A DNA stretch of 64,000 bases from Massilia litorea (GTDB lineage: Bacteria; Pseudomonadota; Gammaproteobacteria; Burkholderiales; Burkholderiaceae_D). Made by a program: the position numbers and the translations under genes. The stretch is from positions 2,170,001 to 2,234,000 of the forward strand of contig NZ_CP062941.1 in assembly GCF_015101885.1 (NCBI RefSeq), read 5' to 3'. This document shows, in pieces, positions 1-7,594 of this stretch (its first letter is position 1; each line of letters opens with the position of its first letter). The notes beneath the pieces were generated by a model that was given only the letters and a program-made list of their open reading frames with translations, was not told where the DNA came from and searched no databases.

Positions 1-2351
1 TGGTGGCCTACGCGCTGAAGATCACGGACCTGGACCCGCTGAAATACAACCTGCTGTTCGAGCGCTTCCTGAATCCGGAACGCGTCTCGATGCCCGACTT
101 CGACATCGACTTCTGCCAGGAAAAGCGCGAGCTGGTGATCCAGCACGTGAAGGACCTGTACGGCCGCGATGCCGTGTCGCAGATCGCCACCTTCGGTACC
201 ATGGCGGCGAAAGGCGCGATCCGCGACGTCGGCCGCGTGCTCGACTACGGCTACAACTTCTGCGACGGCATCTCCAAGCTGATCCCGTTCAAGCCGGGCA
301 AACCGGTCTCGATCGCCGAAGCGATCGAAGAGGAGCCGCTGCTGAAGGAACGCCTCGAGAACGAGGAAGAGGTCAAACAGGTGCTGGAGCTGGCGCAGCA
401 GGTCGAGGGCATCACCCGTAACATCGGCATGCACGCCGGCGGCGTGCTGATCGCCCCCGGCAAGCTGACCGACTTCTGCCCCCTGTACACCCAGGGCGGC
501 GACGCCGGCGTCGTCTCGCAGTACGACAAGGACGACGTCGAGGCGGTCGGCCTCGTCAAATTCGACTTTTTGGGCCTGACCACGCTGACCATTCTCGACC
601 GCGCCGTGAACTACATCCGCGCGCTCGATCCGGTGGACGCCGAATTCAACCTCGAGTCGCTGCCGCTGAACGACCGGCCGTCCTATAAACTGCTGTCGGA
701 TGCGAAAACCGTCGCAATCTTCCAGCTGGAGTCGCGCGGCATGCAGGGCATGTTGAAAGATGCGCGTCCCGACCGCTTCGAGGACATCATTGCGCTGGTC
801 GCCTTGTACCGTCCGGGCCCGATGGACCTGATTCCGGACTTCTGCAAGCGCAAGCACGGCGAAAAATTCGACTATCCCGATCCGCGCACCGAGTCCATCC
901 TGTCCGAGACCTACGGCATCATGGTCTACCAGGAGCAGGTCATGCAGATGGCGCAGATCGTCGGCGGCTATTCGCTGGGCGGCGCCGACATGCTGCGCCG
1001 CGCGATGGGTAAAAAGAAGGCCGAAGAGATGGCCGAGCACCGCGAGATCTTCCGCGCCGGCGCCGCCAAGGACGGCCTGTCGACGGAGAAGGCGGACGAG
1101 ATCTTCGACTTGATGGAGAAGTTCGCGGGCTACGGTTTCAATAAATCGCACGCCGCCGCCTATGCGCTGCTGTCCTACCATACCGCCTATCTGAAAGTGC
1201 ACCATACGGCCGCCTTCATGGCAGCCAACATGTCGCTGGCGATGGAAGACACGGACAAGATCAAGATCCTGGTCGAGGACGCGATCGACGTCTGCAAACT
1301 GACGCTGCTGCCGCCGGACGTGAACGAATCGCAGTTCCGTTTTACGCCGGAAGGCCAGCCGAAATCCGTCACCGGCAAGCAGGTCAGCAATATCCGCTAT
1401 GGCCTGGGCGGCGTGAAGGGCGCCGGCCAGGGCGCGATCGAGGCGATCGTCGCCGCGCGCAAGGAAGGCGGCAAGTTCAAGGATTTATTTGACTTCTGCA
1501 AGCGCGTCGACCGCAAGCAGATCAACCGCCGCACCATCGAGTCGCTGATCCGCGCCGGCGCCATGGACTGCTTCGGCGTCGACCGCGCGATCCTGCTGGC
1601 CTCGGTGACGTTTGCGATGGAAGTGGCCGGCCAGGAAGCGGCCGCTGCGAACCAGGTCAGCCTGTTCGGCGGCGATGATTCCGACCTGGTCGCGCCGCCG
1701 GAATACGTCAAGGCGCTGCCCTGGACCGACCGCCAGAAGCTGTCCGAGGAAAAGACCGCGCTCGGCTTCTACCTGTCGGGCCACATGTTCGACATCTACG
1801 CCCAGGAAGTGCGGCGCTTCGCCCGCACCCGCCTGCAGGACCTGGAGCCCTCGCGCGAGCCGCGCATGCTGTGCGGCGTGATCACCGGCGTGCGCACGCA
1901 GATGACCCAGCGCGGCAAGATCCTGATCGTCGCGCTCGACGACAAGACCGGCGTGGTCGAGGTCACGGTCTACAATGAGGTGTTCGAGGCGAACAAGAAC
2001 GCCTTCCGCGAAGACGAATTCCTGCTGGTGGTGGGTAAAGTGTCGGAAGACCGCTTCAACGGCGGCCTGCGCATCACGGCGGAGAAGGTATTCGACCTGG
2101 CCAGCTCGCGCATCCAGTACGGCCACAAGCTGGAGATGGACCTCGAATGCACGGTCAGCCCGGCGAAGATCGCCGAGGTGATCGCGCCCTATAAACACCC
2201 GGACGGGCTGCCGGTCAGCCTGCGCATCAAGCCGAACAACGTCGACTGCATCCTGCAGCTGGGCGACGAGTGGAGAGTGGCGCCGTCGGACGCCCTGAAG
2301 CAGGCGCTCGAGCTGACGCTGGGGGCGAAGGCGGTGGCGGTCGAGTACTGA
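1..2351 (+). CDS. dnaE: DNA polymerase III subunit alpha, 3' part (5' end outside window)
   Basis: This is the C-terminal ~780 residues of the replicative polymerase alpha subunit; the PHP domain and first part of the polymerase core lie upstream of the window. The reading frame (codons from position 3) is open from the window edge, so the GTG at 3 is not a real start. The catalytic aspartate motif PDFDIDFC is at visible residues 31-38 and the third acidic site VKFDFLGL is further on. The palm/fingers, tandem helix-hairpin-helix region and an OB fold (GVITGVRTQMTQRGK) follow in the expected order. It acts in chromosome replication with the beta clamp and epsilon exonuclease. A palindromic repeat follows the stop directly. 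Confidence 0.97.
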   Translation, partial: VAYALKITDLDPLKYNLLFERFLNPERVSMPDFDIDFCQEKRELVIQHVKDLYGRDAVSQIATFGTMAAKGAIRDVGRVLDYGYNFCDGISKLIPFKPGKPVSIAEAIEEEPLLKERLENEEEVKQVLELAQQVEGITRNIGMHAGGVLIAPGKLTDFCPLYTQGGDAGVVSQYDKDDVEAVGLVKFDFLGLTTLTILDRAVNYIRALDPVDAEFNLESLPLNDRPSYKLLSDAKTVAIFQLESRGMQGMLKDARPDRFEDIIALVALYRPGPMDLIPDFCKRKHGEKFDYPDPRTESILSETYGIMVYQEQVMQMAQIVGGYSLGGADMLRRAMGKKKAEEMAEHREIFRAGAAKDGLSTEKADEIFDLMEKFAGYGFNKSHAAAYALLSYHTAYLKVHHTAAFMAANMSLAMEDTDKIKILVEDAIDVCKLTLLPPDVNESQFRFTPEGQPKSVTGKQVSNIRYGLGGVKGAGQGAIEAIVAARKEGGKFKDLFDFCKRVDRKQINRRTIESLIRAGAMDCFGVDRAILLASVTFAMEVAGQEAAAANQVSLFGGDDSDLVAPPEYVKALPWTDRQKLSEEKTALGFYLSGHMFDIYAQEVRRFARTRLQDLEPSREPRMLCGVITGVRTQMTQRGKILIVALDDKTGVVEVTVYNEVFEANKNAFREDEFLLVVGKVSEDRFNGGLRITAEKVFDLASSRIQYGHKLEMDLECTVSPAKIAEVIAPYKHPDGLPVSLRIKPNNVDCILQLGDEWRVAPSDALKQALELTLGAKAVAVEY

Positions 2352-2357
2352 TCGTCG

Positions 2358-2463
2358 CGTAGGGTGGGCTCCGCCCACGCGGTGATTCGCACGGGCTCCG
2401 TGTTCGTGCCCGATGATCTTGCGGTTACGTATCACCGCGTGGGCTCAAGAGCCCACCCTACGG
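2358..2463. repeat. Dispersed palindromic repeat, copy 1 (inverted pair)
   Basis: A GTAGGGTGGGC-TCC-GCCCACGCGGTG unit is followed about 50 bases later by its inverse, CACCGCGTGGGC-TCAAGA-GCCCACCCTACGG. Each unit is a small hairpin and the two can pair with each other. The element lies between dnaE and the convergent GT2 gene, so it may also work as a transcript end. Four more loci with the same core occur in this window. Confidence 0.85.
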
Positions 2464-2503
2464 TACATGACGGCCAACGAAACGTTACCGGCTTGCGCTT
2501 AAA

Positions 2504-3574
2504 TCACGCCGCGGCCTTGCGCTGCCAGACCTTGATCTTGCGCGCCACCAGCTTGCCGAGCACGAAGCCGGGATTGCCGGCCAATAGCTTGCGCATCTGC
2601 GAGGCGGCGCGGCGGTCGGCACGGCGGTCGTGGCTGTCCAGCACTTCGCCCGCCATCGCGTCGAGTACCGTTTCCAGCGGATTGAACAGGTTCTGCAGCA
2701 GCAGGGCCCTGACGTCGGCGCGCGCGGCGCGTCCCTCGCGCCACGGCATTTCGTAGGTGCGCTTCAGGATCACGATGTAATAATGGACGGTGGCGGCATC
2801 GATGTGCAGGCGCAGCGCAGCGCTCACCGGCAGCGTCTCGAAGTGGCGGCGGGTATGCAGCACGGCCTGGGCGAAGTCGGTGCACCATTTGTGCGACAGG
2901 CCGCGCTTCATGCTGCCCGGATGCTGGCGGTAGTCGAAGCAGGGGCGCGCCAGGCGGACCAGGCTGGCGCAGTCGGCGATCAGCTGCGGCGTCACCGTGA
3001 TGTCCTCGAAGGTGCGGCCCGGCGGATACAGCGGCGCCGGCTGGCGCGCATAGATCTCGCGCCGCATCACGTTGGCCCAGGCATAGCACTGGCGGTCCAT
3101 GAAGAAGGTGCGCAGGATCGCTTCGCGGTCGGTAAGCAGCGTGGCGGCCGGGTAGCCGCGCTCCATGCGGCGCGTGCGGCGCATGTTGTGCGGATGCCAG
3201 TCGTTGAAGTCGCAGGCGATCACGTCGGGCCGGTGCGCCGCGATGATGGCGTCGAGTTCGGCCAGGGTGCCGGGCAGGACCAGGTCGTCGGCATCGAGGA
3301 AGAGGATGTATTCGCCCGCGGCCGCGTCGAGGAGGCGGTTGCGGGTCGTCGCCAGGCCCGCGTTGTCCTGCCGGATCAGCCTTGTTGCCAGCGCCGGATA
3401 CGCCGCCTGCAGGCGCCGGGCGACCTCGGACGTGGCGTCGGTCGAGCCGTCGTCGATGACGACCAGTTCGTGGTCCGGGCCCATTTGTTCCAGCACCGAG
3501 CGCAGGGTCGCGTCGAGATGCTGCTGCGCGTTGTACGCGGGGACGAGGATGGAAAGCCTTGGTGCCGTGTTCAT
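2504..3574 (-). CDS. Glycosyltransferase family 2 (GT-A fold)
   Basis: A 356-residue inverting GT2 enzyme predicted to transfer a sugar from a nucleotide donor onto a surface polysaccharide or LPS core. The N-terminal half holds the family signature: LSILVPAYNA (residues 7-16), DDGSTDAT (41-48) and the metal-binding DADD (94-97). The C-terminal half is alpha-rich and unlike a well-defined specificity class, so donor and acceptor cannot be named. I chose the ATG at 3574 because GGAGAAAGAGA lies just upstream and homology starts there; an upstream in-frame start would add a low-complexity Arg/Pro stretch. It is transcribed divergently from the O-antigen ligase gene, from which it is separated by about 180 bases. 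Confidence 0.9.
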   Translation of the reverse strand: MNTAPRLSILVPAYNAQQHLDATLRSVLEQMGPDHELVVIDDGSTDATSEVARRLQAAYPALATRLIRQDNAGLATTRNRLLDAAAGEYILFLDADDLVLPGTLAELDAIIAAHRPDVIACDFNDWHPHNMRRTRRMERGYPAATLLTDREAILRTFFMDRQCYAWANVMRREIYARQPAPLYPPGRTFEDITVTPQLIADCASLVRLARPCFDYRQHPGSMKRGLSHKWCTDFAQAVLHTRRHFETLPVSAALRLHIDAATVHYYIVILKRTYEMPWREGRAARADVRALLLQNLFNPLETVLDAMAGEVLDSHDRRADRRAASQMRKLLAGNPGFVLGKLVARKIKVWQRKAAA

Positions 3575-3756
3575 TCGTGATTCTCTTTCTCCGCTGCGCC
3601 GGCCCGGGCCGTGTGTTGGCAGTTGTGGCGGCATCAGCGATAATGCGGTGAAAATTCTTGTTGGCGCGGCGCAAACACGCCGCCGGCGCGCCACGCCGCC
3701 GCCCGGTCCCCCTGCGGCCTTCGCCGGGCCCGACAGAATATCTTATATGCAGAACA

Positions 3757-5019
3757 ATGGACAATATGCTGACGAAGACGATGGCCCCGTTGCGGGTATG
3801 GACCGGCGCCCTGGTTTTCGCAGTTCCTTCCCTGATCCTGACGACCGGATTCGGCATCGGCCTGGCCAGCTTCCTGTTCATCCTGACCCTGCCGTTCGTG
3901 TGGACCGATGCCCGGGCCGCGCTGGCGCGCCACTGGCCGGACCTGCGCTGGGTGGTGCTGGCTTTCCTGTTCAATTTCGCGGTCGTGCTGCTGTACTTCC
4001 TGGTGCGTCCGGAAGAGCCGCTCCACAGCCTGGAAAAACCCCTGCGCATGTTCTGCGCGGTGAGCGCGCTGATGGTGGTGCTGGCGGCGCGCCCTTCGCG
4101 CCGGATGCTGTGGTGGGGCGCCGTGGCCGGCGGCGTCGGCGCCATGCTGCTGGTGGGCTACCAGCGCATCGTGCTGGGCATCGAACGGCCGGGAGGGCTG
4201 ACTAACGCCATCACCTTCGGCGACATTTCCCTGTGCCTGGGCCTGGTCGCGCTGACGGCGACACTCGATGTTGTCAATAAGGTGCAGCCGGGCTCGCGGC
4301 AGCGCGTCCTGTGGCTGTCGCTCGGCGCCCTGGCCGGCCTGCTCGGTTCGGTGCTGACCGGCACCCGCGGCGGCTGGCTGGCGCTCGTGCTCGCCCTGCT
4401 GCTGCTCCTGCGCCAGAGCCACCTGGGGCATGGGCAGCTGAAAGTCCTGCTGGGCGGCGGCGTGGCGCTGGTGGCCTTGCTGTATTTCGTGCCGGCCAGC
4501 GGCATCCAGACGCGCATCAACGAAGGCATCAGCGACGTGCGCAGCTGGAACGCGGGCGGCAACAAGTTCACCAATCTCGGCATCCGGCTCGAACTCTGGA
4601 AGGGCGCCGGCATGCTGATCGGCGAGCACCCGCTGTTCGGGACCAGCGTCAAGGCCGGCCATGCGCGCTTCGAGCAGTGGGTGAAGGAGGGCCGCCTTGC
4701 CGATGTGGTACTGACACCGCTGCACATGCATAACGATGCCCTGCAGGCCCTGAGCACCGGCGGCGTGCCCGGCCTCCTTGGCTGGCTGGGCATCCTGGGC
4801 GCGCCCTTCGCCTTTTTCGCGCGCGCCGCGCACCGCGGCGCCGCTGCCGGACACCCGAACGCCGCCGCGCTGGCGGGCATGCTCATCCCGCTCAGCTACT
4901 TCGCCTTCGGCCTGACCGAAATGATGTTCTGGTCGGGCAGGGCCTGCATGTTTTACGCACTCATGGTCTTCGTGCTCATGGGGCTCACCCTGAATTCGGA
5001 AGAAGAACATGGAAACTAG
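3757..5019 (+). CDS. O-antigen ligase (WaaL/Wzy_C-type) membrane protein
   Basis: A polytopic inner-membrane protein of about 420 residues with 10-12 hydrophobic segments. A long periplasmic loop follows the LTGTRGGWLALVLALLLLLR segment; it carries the Arg and the LHMHNDALQALSTGGVPG motif typical of Wzy_C-domain O-antigen ligases. Family members join undecaprenyl-linked O-polysaccharide to lipid A-core in the periplasm; related members are polymerases, so ligase versus polymerase is not settled. The start is either ATG 3757 or ATG 3766; an upstream extension is Arg/Pro-rich and unlikely. The 3' end overlaps msbA by 11 bases, which suggests translational coupling and a common role in LPS export. 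Confidence 0.85.
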   Translation: MDNMLTKTMAPLRVWTGALVFAVPSLILTTGFGIGLASFLFILTLPFVWTDARAALARHWPDLRWVVLAFLFNFAVVLLYFLVRPEEPLHSLEKPLRMFCAVSALMVVLAARPSRRMLWWGAVAGGVGAMLLVGYQRIVLGIERPGGLTNAITFGDISLCLGLVALTATLDVVNKVQPGSRQRVLWLSLGALAGLLGSVLTGTRGGWLALVLALLLLLRQSHLGHGQLKVLLGGGVALVALLYFVPASGIQTRINEGISDVRSWNAGGNKFTNLGIRLELWKGAGMLIGEHPLFGTSVKAGHARFEQWVKEGRLADVVLTPLHMHNDALQALSTGGVPGLLGWLGILGAPFAFFARAAHRGAAAGHPNAAALAGMLIPLSYFAFGLTEMMFWSGRACMFYALMVFVLMGLTLNSEEEHGN

Positions 5020-6739
5020 GACCATCGTCAAACGCCTGCTGGCCATCGTCAAACCCTACCAGGGACGCGCCTTCTTCTCGCTGCTGGCGATGGCCGGCAC
5101 CGCCGCCACCCAGCCGGCGCTGGCCAAGGCCCTCGAACTCCTGCTCGACAAGGGCTTCGGCCCGAACAAGGTCGCGTTCAGCCTGTGGCTGGTGCCGGGC
5201 ATCCTGATTTCGATCTTCGCGCTGCGCGGCGTGTTCACCTTTTCCACCGCCTACCTGAACAACTGGGTGATGAGCCGCGTGCTCAACGATTTGCGGCGCA
5301 TGGTGTTCGAGCGCGTGCTGCGCCTGCCGGTGGCGCGCTTCCATGAAGAGTCGACCGGCAAGATCATCAACACCGTGATCGGCGACGTGCGGCAAGTGGT
5401 CGACATGATCAATTCGGTCTTCGTCGCTTTCGTGCGCGACGTGCTGGTCGTGCTCGGCCTGCTGGCCGGCCTGCTCTACCTGAACTGGGCGCTGACCCTG
5501 ATCGCCATCGTCGTCGTGCCCCTGACCGCCGTCATCGTGCGCACCACGACCGGACGCCTGCGCCGCCTGAACCGCGAGAACCAGCGCGTGACGGCGGAGA
5601 TGACGCAGGTGGTCGAGGAAGCCACGCGCGGCCACCAGGTGATCCGCGTGTTCGCCGGCGAACGCTACGAGCGCAAGCGCTTCGAGCAGCGCAGCGAAGC
5701 CCTGCGCGGCTTCTCGCAGCGCATGACGGTCGCCTTTGCCGCCACCACCCCGATCACGCAGGTCGCCACTGCGGTGGCGGTCTCGGTGGTGATCGTGATG
5801 GCGATCCGTTCCGACATGACGGTGGGCGAGTTCACCAACTTCACGACCATGATGCTGATGCTGCTCACGCCCCTGAAATCGCTGGCCGAAGTCAACGGCC
5901 CGATGCAGCGCGGGATCGCGGCGGCGGAAACCGTGTTCTCGATGGTCGATGCGCCGGTCGAACAGGACTCCGGCACCCGCGTGCTCGGGCGCGCCGCCGG
6001 GCGCCTGCAGTTCGAGGGCGTGACCTTTACCTATCCGGGCGCGCACGCGCCGGCGCTGTCGAACGTCTCGCTCGAGGTGGAGCCGGGCCAGACCGTCGCC
6101 CTGGTCGGCGTCTCGGGCGGCGGCAAGTCGACCTTCGTGAACCTGGTCACGCGTTTCTACGATCCGCAGGCTGGGCGCATCCTGCTCGACGGCGTGCCCT
6201 ATGAGGAGCTGGCGCTGGCCAGCCTGCGCGCGCAGCTGGCGATGGTCAGCCAGAACGTGGTCCTGTTCGACGACACCCTGGCCGCCAACATCGCCTACGG
6301 CGCCGAGCGCATCGACTACGAGCGGCTGGCGGCGGCAGTCAAAGCTGCGCACCTGACCGACGTGGTAGCCAGGCTGCCCGAAGGCGTCGATTCGATGATC
6401 GGCGAGAACGGCATGCGCCTCTCCGGCGGCCAGCGCCAGCGCGTGGCGATCGCGCGCGCGATCTACAAGGATGCGCCGCTGCTGATCCTGGACGAGGCGA
6501 CGTCCGCGCTCGACAACGAGTCCGAACGCGCCGTCCAGGCGGCGCTCGACACGCTGATGGCGGGCCGTACCACGCTGGTGATCGCGCACCGCCTGTCGAC
6601 CATCGAGCGTGCCGACCGCATCGTCGTGCTGGAAGGTGGACGGATCGCCGAGCAGGGCACGCACGACGAGCTGCTGGCGGCCAACGGCATGTATGCGAGT
6701 CTCTATCGCCTGCAGTTCGCCGCGACCGTCAGCGCTTAA
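5009..6739 (+). CDS. msbA: Lipid A export ABC transporter MsbA (permease-ATPase)
   Basis: A 576-residue half transporter that flips lipid A-core across the inner membrane as a homodimer. Residues 1-310 form the six-helix exporter domain. The ATPase half has Walker A VGVSGGGKST, signature LSGGQRQRVAIARAI, Walker B LLILDEATSALD and the switch His in VIAHRLST. The length matches the family. It overlaps the upstream O-antigen ligase gene, which fits MsbA rather than a drug exporter of the same fold. Its stop overlaps the stop of the convergent GT25 gene by four bases, leaving no room for a terminator between them. Confidence 0.93.
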   Translation: METRTIVKRLLAIVKPYQGRAFFSLLAMAGTAATQPALAKALELLLDKGFGPNKVAFSLWLVPGILISIFALRGVFTFSTAYLNNWVMSRVLNDLRRMVFERVLRLPVARFHEESTGKIINTVIGDVRQVVDMINSVFVAFVRDVLVVLGLLAGLLYLNWALTLIAIVVVPLTAVIVRTTTGRLRRLNRENQRVTAEMTQVVEEATRGHQVIRVFAGERYERKRFEQRSEALRGFSQRMTVAFAATTPITQVATAVAVSVVIVMAIRSDMTVGEFTNFTTMMLMLLTPLKSLAEVNGPMQRGIAAAETVFSMVDAPVEQDSGTRVLGRAAGRLQFEGVTFTYPGAHAPALSNVSLEVEPGQTVALVGVSGGGKSTFVNLVTRFYDPQAGRILLDGVPYEELALASLRAQLAMVSQNVVLFDDTLAANIAYGAERIDYERLAAAVKAAHLTDVVARLPEGVDSMIGENGMRLSGGQRQRVAIARAIYKDAPLLILDEATSALDNESERAVQAALDTLMAGRTTLVIAHRLSTIERADRIVVLEGGRIAEQGTHDELLAANGMYASLYRLQFAATVSA

Positions 6740-7491
6740 AACCGGCGCAGCCCGTTTGCAAGATTGGTAAACAGGTTGGCGAAGCGGTAGAAGGTTTTAT
6801 AGGCGAAGCGCTTCAGACCCAGCAGCGTGCCCTTTTCGCGCTGGTTGCGCACGTCGATCCCGATCACGGAGTCCTCGTGCGTCGGGTACACCCCGTGCGG
6901 CACGATGGCGTGAATCAGCTCGCCATGGTCGAAGGTGTATTTCAGGAACAGGTCGATCGGCGCCCGGATCGTGGCCGCATGCTCCAGCAGCCGCTGCGCG
7001 CCACGCGGGGTGATCACATAGCCGGTCATGCACATGCCGACGTCGAGCTGTTTCACGAGGCTGAAACGCTCGCCCTTGTCCGAGGTGAGAACCGTGTGCT
7101 TTTCCAGCGGCTCGAGGCGCACGAACGAGACCCGGTCGGCGAAGCGCTCGAGATAGGCCAGGCCCGCTTCGAAATCCGGCGTCAGCTGGAAATCGTCTTC
7201 CAGCACCACGATCGGCTCGCCCAGCGCCACGCATTTTTCCCACGCCAGCAGGTGGCTCACGTAGCAACCCAGTTCGCCGGGAGCGGCCTTGCGCCGCCGG
7301 TGCACCAGGAAGCTTTTTTCGTCGTAGCGTTGCAGATAGGGGTGGTGGTCGACGCGGCCGTCGACGGCGTCGATGAAGGCGAAAGGCAGCTTGCGCTCGC
7401 CGAGCTTCTGCGCCACGAGGGCGCGCCGCTCGAGGCTGGACGGAAGACTGATAACGAATATTTTCAAGATAAGCCTGTAGGGATGCGACAT
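6736..7491 (-). CDS. Glycosyltransferase family 25 (LPS biosynthesis)
   Basis: A GT25-type enzyme of about 250 residues. The N-terminal FVISLPSSLERR motif and the DGR/VVLEDDFQL region (metal-binding acidic residues) define the family, whose members add galactose or glucose in LPS outer core. I used ATG 7491. A TTG at 7467 starting directly at LKIFVISLP, with AGG six bases upstream, is a plausible true start because many members begin there; a GTG at 7512 is less likely. It is convergent with msbA and shares four bases at the stops. Its placement completes a small LPS block with the ligase and MsbA. Confidence 0.88.
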   Translation of the reverse strand: MSHPYRLILKIFVISLPSSLERRALVAQKLGERKLPFAFIDAVDGRVDHHPYLQRYDEKSFLVHRRRKAAPGELGCYVSHLLAWEKCVALGEPIVVLEDDFQLTPDFEAGLAYLERFADRVSFVRLEPLEKHTVLTSDKGERFSLVKQLDVGMCMTGYVITPRGAQRLLEHAATIRAPIDLFLKYTFDHGELIHAIVPHGVYPTHEDSVIGIDVRNQREKGTLLGLKRFAYKTFYRFANLFTNLANGLRRF

Positions 7492-7594
7492 GGAAGGGTC
7501 CGGAGCGCGCACGCGATCCGGACCAACCCGAATGTTACATCATCGGCCGCGCAGGGCGTTCGGCAGAACCGCCCTGTACCAGCCGGGGAGGGCC

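Noticed and set aside
3658..3756. N-terminal extension of the O-antigen ligase from 3658.
   Set aside because: The added residues are Arg/Pro-rich with no hydrophobic character, unlike the family start.
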